Made by a program: the position numbers and the translations under genes. The notes beneath the pieces were generated by a model that saw only the letters and a program-made list of their open reading frames with translations, made no database searches and was not told where the DNA came from. Below, one piece after another: positions 1 through 11,600 of a DNA stretch of 64,000 nt. Source of the stretch: Liolophura sinensis. Lineage: Eukaryota; Mollusca; Polyplacophora; Chitonida; Chitonidae. Location: assembly GCF_032854445.1 (NCBI RefSeq), contig NC_088302.1, positions 30,845,979-30,909,978 of the forward strand, in the 5' to 3' direction. Each line of letters starts with the position of its first letter. The stretch's first letter is position 1.

Positions 1-2
1 GT

Positions 3-179
3 GGGATGCCATCGACTTTATCGGTGGTCGTGGATGACTTGGGTTTGACGAACGGAAGCGGTTACAACGTGACAGAGACCTTTGATGGTGTCAGTATGGG
101 AACTGTCAAACCAGGACAGAATATTACTATCTCTGTTAATCCGGAAGGAGTGTATCTTTTTACAGCCACTCCGTTATAA
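3..179 (+). CDS. C-terminal end of a probable GH27 alpha-galactosidase / alpha-N-acetylgalactosaminidase (partial)
   Basis: An open frame enters from the left edge and stops with TAA at 177-179, giving 58 residues. It contains YNVTETFDG, then VKPGQNITISVNPEGVYLF close to the stop. In GH27 lysosomal glycosidases (GLA/NAGA type), the C-terminal beta-sandwich ends in this way: a 'V-t-d-l-f-d-G' strand, then a 'v-v-N-P-x-G-V' strand a few residues before the stop. These enzymes remove terminal alpha-linked galactose or N-acetylgalactosamine in lysosomes. The catalytic barrel lies outside the window, so the assignment rests on this short tail only; another protein with a terminal beta-sandwich is possible. 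The frame begins mid-exon and no acceptor is visible. Confidence 0.55.
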   Translation, partial: GMPSTLSVVVDDLGLTNGSGYNVTETFDGVSMGTVKPGQNITISVNPEGVYLFTATPL

Positions 180-1260
180 AGCTAAACCTCCTTGTTTGCC
201 AAGACTAGTGTCTATTGGTCCAAATATACTATTTCGCTGTAATAGTATTAAAGTATCAAAGTATGATTTTAGGGCTAGTTTTGGAGACCAGAATCTAAAG
301 TTTTCTTTATCACTTCGATGTTAACTTATGGTAAATATGTCAAAAGTCTAATGAGGAGGTTTTAAATATTGACATAAGTCCGAAATGGCGTTCTAAAATA
401 GGCGGGCCATGGTCGAGTAGTTCAAGGTGCTTTTCTTTCAGTGACTTAAACACACGAGGTTCTTGTTCAAACCCGGCCTTGGACAGGGAATTTGTAAATT
501 CCCTCCTTCTCACTGCCTTGTAAGAGCCTTTGTGATACTTTGTAAGCGGCCGACGACACACGTGTGAACGTTTGCACGGACGTTCATTAAAGACAACTTG
601 TCTTCCATCAACAAGGTGTGCAATATGAACTGTACGTCACGAGTGGGGAATGTTTGTCGGCAGAATTTAATTTGCTGTATTTTTATAAATCCCTCAGGCA
701 TTCTGGTTTCCTCCACCTATAGAATTAACAAGAGGAAAAATACGAAGATGTCTCTTGACAATCAAATGTATAAAATAATTAAAGTACTTGACCCATTCCT
801 TTACGCGGGACTCCAGGCCTCTCAACTTCATACTTAGGCATAACCTGACTGGGGTCTCCCGCTAATGCCAGCTACATGGTATGTTCGACGTGACTAATGC
901 TGGATAAAATTGTTACCAATTTTATTTCCGAAATTTCCCAATGTAACTCAATCTGAAGAGAAGGTTTCCGGTAACAACGGCATGTGAACCAAAAAAACGC
1001 GTCTCCATTAAACTTTTCAGGTCAGGCATGTTTTAGGGTCGGCAAAACAAATATAACCATCAAAATGAGCGTCATCATTGTAGGGTTATTCAGGACATTT
1101 GGTTTCATTGTTTTACACGACGCAAATAACTACGTTTTGTGGAACAGGCGAATACGATGAGAATATTCGCTTTTGACGTTCTCCTTTGTACTTTAATGGA
1201 TTCTGAACTATAACCATGAAGTTGCTCTATTGAAAGGTGTCACTAAAGCGATGAAAGTTA

Positions 1261-1361
1261 CTTATTTCATTGGTATTTCACGCCGTACTGTAGAATATTT
1301 TACTTACACGACGGCCGCCAGTATTATGGTGGGAGGAAACCCGGCAATGCCCAGGGGTACT
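1261..1361 (-). repeat. SINE family A, 3' fragment
   Basis: The segment matches the reverse complement of the 3' half of the commonest repeat in this window: '...ccgtactc..gaatatttcacttatacgacgg..' followed by '..cagcattatggtgggagg'. It is diverged and lacks the tRNA-like head. Confidence 0.75.
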
Positions 1362-2800
1362 CAAAAATACCTTACCAATTTGTACAGTCTTACTTCTTAC
1401 TTGACAATGTTTCAACAGCCTGAGACAACTGAGAGATTAATTGCTGTAGTTTATTTTCCATGTTAGCGATATTCACAGTGAATATGACAGACGGCCACAG
1501 CTGTAGCGGACATTTGATCCTCTCCAGATCAAAGGTTATTGCACACAAGTACATGTATGTTCATAACCCTAAGCTCATATGAGATCATATGACAGAACTT
1601 AACAAAAAAGAGAGAGAAAAAGAACAGAATACAGACAGATATCATACTTGTTATAAAATAATGTAATAAAAAATACCAGATGCAACTAAACATGTCATTG
1701 AAATATCATTAAAACAGATACCTTAGATATCAGTATAGTGGGATATTTCCACAAAGATGGTAACAGGGTAACCAAACGGGACATGTGCTTGGATACAAAA
1801 AGACAATTCAGGACACATGGGCTATGCCATTAATACCACAGGTGGCTTGCACTTGCGGCCATATTGGATCTCTAACAAAAGAATTTCATGTCCTCTCAAT
1901 GAGTGTGCCTTTCACTGTGTGCACCGAACCATTGAATTGTGGAGATCCAACGTGGCTGCAGGTGTAAGTCACCTGTAGGCAAAGAGAGAGAGAAGCCCTT
2001 TCCCCATCTTAACCATACGAATGGAGACATATACGTGCATTTATTAAGCAAAGACAACCCCTAGTTTTCTGTAACGTCAGCTTCCCTTCACTGGTACCTA
2101 AAATGAACAAAATGGTAAGCTTAAACATAAGTGAGAATCCAAAATATAATGAAATATAAACAAGAATGAGTGAACTCGTCTCCAGATATCTGCTTATATA
2201 TACCCGGAGACATTCCAGTGGTGGATTCGTTACTGGCAAATCCGAATGTACCATCAACTGAACAAACTGAAGATGACAAAGATCATTCACACAGTTATTC
2301 TTCAAGCAACGGCAAACTTTATCATCTTGGTAGACGCACTAGCTATTCTTCTTGGAAAACCACAACACCCATGTAAAAATAAGTAATCTGTATGGTGTCA
2401 AAAGACTAATGGCACAATGTTATCAGAATTCTACAACAGCTGAAAACCCCTAACTAAGGGTGATACGGGTTAGTCTGTAATCTAGAACATGCATGTACAG
2501 AAGGGAAATGACAAAAAAAGAAAGACAAAAAAAAAATTAAATATGAAAACTTTGTACAAAGTGATGTTTGATGAGTAATTTCTACAATTCTGAGACGTGT
2601 GAAAAATATAGTCCGGCTGTTAGTATACTACAGTATATACACCTGTCTAATTGTCACGCCACTCTTACGAAGCACCCAGCACAGTACCAATGCACATCAG
2701 TACTCTTTCAGCCTTTCAAGACTAGACATGCCCAAAGAGGCATTAACCCGATATAACTCCATGCCACATCACTGATGATGAACAGAAACCTATTTTTTCA

Positions 2801-2821
2801 CCCAGGACACATTGTCCTGGG
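2801..2821. repeat. Perfect 9 bp hairpin with 3 nt loop
   Basis: CCCAGGACA and TGTCCTGGG are exact reverse complements separated by CAT. The function is unknown; it lies in the intergenic region downstream of the SLAIN stop codon. Confidence 0.6.
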
Positions 2822-5552
2822 ATGAAGTCAGTAGATAAATAATTAGTGTGTGGTGTTATAAACTTCGTGTGTTATACTACTGGGAGATACGTTTATAAGG
2901 TAATGGGCAAAAATAAAGCAAAAGCTGTACCTCTGACTGCTCAGAAAGATACTGTATATGAACGTATATACATCCATATATTATCATACACTCTCCAATA
3001 ATCTATGATTTATGGATGGTCAACCCAAACAATTAATACTTCATCATAAATGAAGATTTTATTTACAGATTCTGAAATAAGAAGTTTTCTTCACGTGTTT
3101 TAGGAAATCTACAAATTTTAATGTTTGAAGTAACATCGATTGCTGATGTCAACTAATTTCAAACTACATTATATCCTCTACAGATAACAAATTTTCCCAC
3201 AATTAAGGCAATTGTTTAGTAATAAACAAATTATACCAACATTTAGGCCCGTCGGTTTTCTTGCTAGTCAACAGGTGAATGTACTGCTGAAGTGAGAAGG
3301 GAATAATAATGCTGGTAGTCAATGTATAGCCGGCCTTTCCCAACAAGGCCTGTAGGAAAATCTCCAGTGCGAAACTGTTCATACAAGAAACAATATTTGG
3401 AGATTTCATGACGAAACATAAGGCCTTCATCATGAGGGTAATTTTTCCCACAACTTTCTGTTTCAGCACATAGCTCAGTATCCTCTTCATAAAAAATAGA
3501 TATGGCTTAGATGAAATTGTAACATTAGCTTATATGTCTAACGTACACACAAGTAGCTTGTGGATGACAGCCTGGAAGATTTGACAAACAGTGTATAAAG
3601 CCAAAATATTATCAGTTTCCAAATCACAGTATTGGTGGGAAGGGCTTGGGTCAAACTTGTGCATGATACATTCACACACACCGGAATTCCCATAACTTAC
3701 GGACAATCCAAACTGAAATTTTATAACAGAAGGTTTGGCTGCCATATTGGAGAAGGGCTGCTATGCTAGTCCAAGTTAATATTCCTCCAATATGGTGGAC
3801 ACACCAGTGTTCTTCAGGAGTGATGACATCATATGTTATACAAACTTGGCCAGCTTGTAATCAGACATAATCTAACAAGCTTATATGTTGCCACAGACAT
3901 ATTTTTTTTGTATGCTGCCTTTTACAAGCTGAAAGAAGGTTGGTTAATCACACAATGCAAACATTATACATGTACATGTAAGATACAGTAATGATCTACA
4001 TTTAATTACATGTACCTAAATCCTCAATAAATTCGGCCAACATACAACTTTAGATGCTATTTGACAACATAATTCATAACATTTTGAGGACTAAATTGTT
4101 TTGTTCATCTACATGTGGAACTTCACATACAAATTTCACAGAAATTATACAACAGTCTGTCCATGTGATACAACATGCCTCTATAAATACACAAAACTAT
4201 AAGCCTAAAAAATGCACTATGTCTTGCTATCAAATTTATTGAGGATTTAGGGTATGGTAAATCTGTGTAACACAACACCTACATAAGAAAAAATTCAGTC
4301 GCACCATTACCGCCATGTAGGGGTTAAACCAGGATACTATCTACCCATTGACAGAGAATTACTTCGGAGTGTACACACATTCTGGTAAGAAAGGCTGTTT
4401 CTTTTAAGAGGCTATACCAATGATTTTTAGGAAAACATCCATCAGTGCATATCCAATCAAAGTTCTTATAAATTATAAAGCAAGTCACACTATAACTGCT
4501 TTCAACTTTAGAATCCTTCAAAAACTGTAAAGATTTCAGGCCTGAGCCTGATATTTACTGAAAGGCAATAGTTTAAGCTACTCATGGAAAATACAGCAAG
4601 CATGGATTTTTTGCCAAAAATCTTGGGCATAACCTCTTAAACAGGGGCTCAGTACAGTTTTTCTCGGCATAACACACAGACACTTGTTACTTTTAGAACA
4701 GCTAATGAGCAAAGATTGTTTTTATGATAGCAATGTAAGCGATGACTGTTTCCTTATCACTGGAACAGTTCATAATAATAATAAAAAACCATTTCACAGT
4801 TTGGTTCATGAGCATTCATGCTTATCTCCCTTTGGAATAACTTTTCAACAAAAGTTCTTAAATATATGATCACAACACTAGTGTACTGGCTGCAGTCAGA
4901 GCATCTCCACAGAAAACAGAAACAGCTGGACCAAAACAAGAATTTGTTTCTTTAAATTGTCCACCTCCTTATGAATACACTGTGTATGCTCTCATACATG
5001 AATGTTATAAATGTGAAAATGGTTTGTAATTCACACAAATATTTTCCATTCATCCCAAAACAGAAATTATTCTTACTTAACCAATTCACGGAGTCCTGAT
5101 TATGTCACAATTCGGCGGAGAGTCAATGATGACTGCGGGGCAATAAATCAAAACCTCCACCAGGCAGGTTAACTGTGATGTCATGCTGATGATAAGTCAT
5201 CTAACTGGCAAGTCTACAAGTCTCAAAATGTGCTATAATTTGTATACACAGTTCCAAATAAAATAAAAAAAAAAAGTACAAAGCTAACTTCACGGGCAGT
5301 TTCATCATTACTGGTAGCAATCAACCCAATTTGTCTTCTTCCAGAATATATCTTCTGTCCACTCGATTTGAGCTCTTACACTTTCAGAAGCTATTCCATG
5401 CCTTCCGAAATGAGGATGACAGAAATAGCAAATCGAGTTGGCTTCAAAACTTGAAAAATAAATAGTGTTGGTGACAACTAAACAGAATCAACTGTCAGCA
5501 TAAATAGTTCACTTCATCTGTCCCAAATTTGTCACAGATTTAACTGGTTGAT

Positions 5553-5649
5553 TTAGAAGCAGCCCTCCTTCCAGCTTTCATCTGAGTCGGTGAAATTATC
5601 TATTGGGGTATGACTTCTGCCAACGGTTCTGGGAGAGGGTATTCCAGAT
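5553..5649 (-). CDS. SLAIN: SLAIN exon 8 (C terminus and stop)
   Basis: Too short to stand out by length. After acceptor TTGAATAG it reads RSGIPSPRTVGRSHTPIDNF, then TDSDESWKEGCF and TAA. Vertebrate SLAIN2 ends 'DDSWKDGCY', so this is the true C terminus. It carries the second SxIP motif. Confidence 0.92.
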
Positions 5650-8600
5650 CTATTCAAAACAAAAGGAGTTACATTTTGTTCAGATCAGATTACTTCGTAA
5701 CAAGACTGCAGTACTGCTAATTTAACAGGACATGCTAGATAAGAAGATAAAATGAAGCAATGCTCAAATCATGAGATACCAGATGACATCATGTACATGT
5801 ACCCTGCCTGACCATTCAACAATCCACATGGAGAAAGACGTCTTATTTCAATGAGGGGCCTCCGTGGCTCAGTTGTGAGTTCAAGTCCAGTTCATACTGG
5901 CTTCCTCTCTGGCTGCAACCTGTGTATGGTCGTGGGTTTCGCCCGGGCTCTGCTCGGTTTCCACCCACCATACTGCCGTCGTATAAGTGAAATATTTTTA
6001 AGTACGGCATAAAACACCAATCAAATAAATAAATAAATAAATATTTCAATGACGAATCATTTATCACTTTCAAGATTTCCAATTTCTTTCACCATCTTGA
6101 AAAAGTGAAGGAAAGTTTCTCCCCTTCCTAAAGCTTGAGCCAACAGCTGAATGGAAAAAGATACGGACGTGCTTGCATAAAATTGTGTCCAGACATTTTG
6201 ATTTAAATTTTGGTGCTGATATGCCTCTTAGCCTAGATCCAAGAATTGTTTTAATGATACTCCACCATTGTCTGGTAGGACTAAAATCTAGAGTATTGTC
6301 CCTTGGGTATAGCGGAGGAATCTCTACGTCATCTCTATGTCAAAGGTTTCTCAGATTGTCTTCTAACCATTTATTCAATTAATACTCTTCTTACCTCCTG
6401 GTTGGGGTAGGCAGCGATGATCGTCCTCCTGCGGCGCTGGCTGGCCGGGGAATACCGCTCCTGTTAGGTGTTGGAAGACCACTGCGCTGAGGGGACATAG
6501 CTCTGCGCACCATCATGGGCTGCTTAAGGCCTGACATGGAGGGGGAAGAGGCCCTGCCTGATGAGGTGGGCTGAGCCCTACCCCCCAGCTTGGAGTCTAC
6601 GGACCCAGCCCCATCATCATCCTCCACAGACCCATCGTCTATACTGGGGTCACTGCGGTGCAGCCGGTTTGGCATACCATTACTTTTACTTAGGTTGGGA
6701 AGGCTTCTACGTGTTGTTTCTGAACGACCTGCAATACAGATACAGTTTCAAAACTGGAAAAGCTGGAAAGGTATGTACATTTAGCCTCTAACAGAATTTA
6801 GTCTGATGCTACAATAGTTCTCTTATTATGCAGAAGAGTATATTTTAAGAACAGAATTTTATGCTTAGCCAGTGTAACCAAATATAAATCAGAAAATAAC
6901 ATGCAGTTAATCAAATTTAAAGTGATGCAGAACTTGCATGTAAATCGATTTTGTCACAGGGCAACCTGGAAAAAAGACAGTGCAAGAAAAGCTGCTAAAT
7001 TCTAAAAGATAAATTGTGTTGCTAATCTTGATCAATTCCCATCACATTTATGAAGAACAAACCCAGTATAAGGTGTTTAAGCCACTCTCTTAAATATGAT
7101 AAGGAATCTCTGAAGACGCTATAATTATACAATTCAAATATTAACAGCATTAACATTCCATTCTGTTTTTTCTTATGCACTGGGTAGCAGACCTTCTTAC
7201 CATGTGGCTGATTGCCCTGTAGGTACTGACTACCATAGGGGCTGTCTGGTGGACTGTTAACACTGTCCTGTGACCCTGAGGACATCATACTGCCACTCTG
7301 TCGCCTAGGGTGACCAGGGTCCGAAACTGAAACATGCCAATATCACAAACATTCAGCACCTCAACTACGCAGGCAAGTGATAACAACGATTCCAACATTG
7401 TCGCTATGTTGTACTTTAAAGTCAAATAACTTTTAATGGACTTTGGCAATCATTCACATGACCACCCACAAAAACAAGATTGTAAACGACCTCAATAAAC
7501 TTTTTAACTAACTACCACTTTCTTAATATTTCATATGCATAGAGGTTTCCTGTTAAGTTTGACATAGTAGCCAAGGGTAAACTTTACGTTCACAAAGAAA
7601 TATGCATTATTAGAAATACAAAGAAGAGGTATGGACTTACTACATCCAGCAATTAAATAAGATTAGATTATTTAGATTTTTATTTCACTGGCACTTAAAG
7701 TAGTATTCCAGAACAGTCAATTGTCACCTTAAATTTTTTTTTTTTATTTACAGGACTAACAAATAAAGTATAATTTCTTTCTTCCATACCCATTGCACAT
7801 GCAACTGACCCAAAGAAGGAATATTACAAAGCATGATATATGGCTGTAAAAAAGGAATATATGTTTGGGTTGGGAAAGATTACCTTCAAATCTGCCAGGA
7901 CTAGATCTGTTGGAGCTATGGGGGGAACAGCTATTTTCCACGTCATTACTACTTACGGCGACCATCTGAGGTAACTGCCGCTGTTTCATTGCTGAGATAA
8001 ACGCAAGAATCAAGGTAAAAGTCTGCCAGCTATGTCTGAACAGTGCTGGTACAGTAAGACAAAATGTCAACACAAATTCAACTGTATTTGTCCAAAAACT
8101 TCACCCGAAAAAGTGCAATTTTAGAGGTAAATAAAGGTTATTTTCAGTGCTGAAAATTAGCACTTTAAAAAGTCTTAAAACATCTTCCCAAGATTAGTAG
8201 ATCTAATGAGATATGTTTTCATGGATGAAAACTTAGGTCAAATACAGTATATCAAAAGTTTGAGAGGGTTACTAATAACACAGCTAAGATCCTAAATAAG
8301 AACTGTAGACAGTGAAGTTCTAAAGCCATGCTAGTAAAGAGGACAGTGGGACAAGGTTTCCAATATACTTGATTGTACTAGCTGAGTGTAAATCCATATC
8401 CTGTTCACTTGTTCAAACTACGTTATCTCCAATTCATGTGAAAGCTATTTCAGGAGAAACTGCAGGATTTTACTTTACTCTGCAGTGACAGTATGTTGGA
8501 CAAAAGTTACAAACAAATCTATTAACATTGCAGAAGCCCTGAGTTTCACATGTAATACTAACAAAATATTTACATTGGTATTTAGCGTGTCAACTGGATT

Positions 8601-11600
8601 AAGGGGAAATAACTCATATGGAATAACACTCTTCTGTCAATCAGAGAAAACAGAATATGGATTTAAAATAATGCTATACCTATATGGAAAGATCATAACC
8701 CTTAATAACGAGGAACCAAAAGAAAGGCAGACAAAGACTGGAGAAAAACTACTAAATGTGTATTATTTACCTATACATAAAAATGGCAGCTGCAATAGAT
8801 GTGTGCACCAAAACAGAGAAGAGCTCGCATGCCAACAAAATTTAGAAATATTTACCCTTTCTTGGGGATCCTAATGGTGAATTTAAACTTTGCCTTAAAC
8901 CTAAAAGAACACAAAAATAAAAACACAAGGTTAACAGACAATCTGTTCTTCATAACTTTTTTTCACAACAGGTCCTTTAATATTAAAAAACAAAAAACTA
9001 AGTGTTCATTTTGGAGAACTTTGGCTCCTAGAATTATCACATTGCAGATTTGCCTCATCCTTTGAACAGGATGAAAGTTCATGGTATTAGCATTTTGTAC
9101 ATGTTCTCAGGAAACTTACTTTCTTCCTGCATCTTTGCAAGGTTTTGTATATCTGAGACATTAGGGACATCTTCTCGAGGCTCTGTTGTCCTACTTCTGG
9201 CACCTCCACTGTCTCGGTTCTTTTTGGGTCGTGTAAAGGTGCTTGTGTCTACTCTAGAACCTGAAACAGACATGTGACAAAGGCATTATTCTCCATCTTT
9301 TCAGTTACTTGCTGGCACCTTTTCTTAATTAAACCTATCTGGTTACACACTGGCTCCACCACAGGCAGTAAGAGTTGACAGTAATGAGAATCTTGAACTG
9401 TAACTTACAGTCCTCAAATTGTAACTAACAGTTCGTAAACTGTAACTTACCGTCCGTAAACTGTAAGTTAACTTACAGGCAAGACCACCGAGACAGGTTG
9501 TTAATATGGTTAATCCTATACCCTTTCCTCAAATCTGAGTGCCTCTGAAGAGAGATTGTGATTCCAGTTTCCCCTGTATTACAACTACATGTAACCTTTA
9601 TTTAGTATACAAATGTGCTTCGAGCAACACTCAACCATTTTGTTGAAAAAGCAGTTTTGAATTTGTACACAAATGTAGGTACAGATGACAAATGTTAATG
9701 ACTTCAACTTCATCAGTCAGTGATTCAGACTTTTCCAGAGGCTGAAGTGTGCCATGCGTCACAAGTACAAGGCAGGCAACTGAGACGACTTATCAAAACC
9801 ACCATAATAACCAGATTTCCTGTTGCTGACATGTTCCAGGTGTCACAGGTACAAGGCAGACAACTATGTTTATTTACCTAAACCACCATAATGACCAGAT
9901 TTCCCTGTTTTTGACATGTGCTAGGTGTCACAGGTGCAAGGGCAGACAACTATGTTTACTAACCTAAACCACCATAATGACCAGATTTCCCCGGCTGTTG
10001 AGGTGTGCCATGTGTCGCAGGTACTGGAGCTGACAATGACATCCTATTGCCTTTGCTACTTGTATCCGTGTATGAACGATTTAAGCTAAAAGCTGGTGTA
10101 CTTGGACTTCTACCCACTGAAATACAGAAAGGTACATGTAAATGTATGGCTCTACAATTAAATTCACGTTTTCAGCATGGGTGAGGGGAGTGGGTGAAGA
10201 ATTACTACTTCAGCCCTGACTACTAGTCTGGAAATCATGCAGTGAAATTGCGTTGAAGCTATCAATACCAAAACAATGGTGCTTGCTGACTCAATGTGTT
10301 AAGTCAAAAGTAAAACAGCATATTTATTTTGAATACATATAGGAATTTCAGAAACACTTCATAAGAATACAATGACCAGGCTTAGTCATTATTTACATGC
10401 TGCTGCTTGGTGATAAAGCAGCCCATGCACACCTGATAATGACTTAGCCAGTTGGCTATGTATATTTACCAAACACGAACCATATATGCACATCAATATG
10501 GATCATAATAAAGTTCCTAACTACTGAACACTCAAGGATGTACCATGATGCTTTCATTCCCTGTTGCTTTAATCAGTTTTATAAATATCCTGTAACTTCA
10601 AGGCTAATTCATCTACATAAATACATCACCCCACATGTGGCAGACTTACTTCCTCTGGCAACTTCTTCCAGTTTATATGCTAATGTTTTCCTGGCTGAAA
10701 CTATTTCGGGACTGGGTTTATCAAAATCTTGTCGAACCCATGTAATTGGGCTGACCCTTGACTGCATAGGTGTGGGTGGTTTCTTGGGAGATGAATAAAG
10801 CCTGCAACACACAATCATATATGCACATTTATTTTAGATTCCAGCAGATGTTTTGAAAATCTTTTACACCATTTAGTACATGCATGTAGCACAATGTTGT
10901 TGCATTCAGTTGCATAAAATGAAATAAATGTACTGAACTATGGACTATCGCCAATTTCGTTTACTTCACTTGACTGGCGTTTTTTATACATGCCGGTATT
11001 CAGGAATATTCCACTTACATAGCTGATAGCAGTCAGGTTCATCATATTGGTGAAGGAAACTGAATGGTACCAAGACAAAATCATGGTTGGACCATGTCAG
11101 GTTGATGAGAAAGTTCCTTATGTAATGCCACTAATATCTATTATTAATTTGATTGTGTTTTACTCTGTACTCAAGAATAATTCACTTATATGAAAGCAGC
11201 CAGCATCATGGTGGGAGGAAACCAGGCAGAGCCCACGGAAAACATGACCATTCTACAGGCAACTGGCAGTTCTTGTCATCACCGGAGAGAAAAACGCCAC
11301 TAATACACCGGAGAGAAAAACGCCACTAATAAAGCTCACGAACGCGTATGCAATGTGAATTACATAGTCAAGTGCTGTAAAGGAAAAATGTTCCCATATA
11401 AAAAGAAGAGATTCAGAGTGTCTCCAGTTGCTTGTATTTCTGTGAGTTTATCCAACATACTGATGATATAATTTAACTGAAATAGAACATGAGAGGCTCA
11501 ACTCTCCAGAAATCTGTTCTCATGCCTACCATGAAATTTGTTTCAGACAACCCAACAAAATAGAGTGCTGAACCAAATGTAATCATAACACGACGATACA

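Larger units (their letters stand above)
180..5552. other. Intergenic region: 3' flanks of the GH27-like gene and of SLAIN
   Basis: No supported gene is seen here. Open frames are short (100 codons or less), lack family resemblance and have no coding-like neighbours. The region should contain the 3' UTR of the left gene and, on the minus strand, that of SLAIN. Minus-strand AATAAA candidates occur at about 3058-3063 and 2040-2045, but neither is decisive. A SINE fragment lies at 1261-1361 and a perfect short hairpin at 2801-2821. Confidence 0.6.

Noticed and set aside
8485..8874. 129-codon frame in SLAIN intron 5
   Set aside because: AT-rich, no recognisable motif, no homology, sits inside an intron of the opposite strand.
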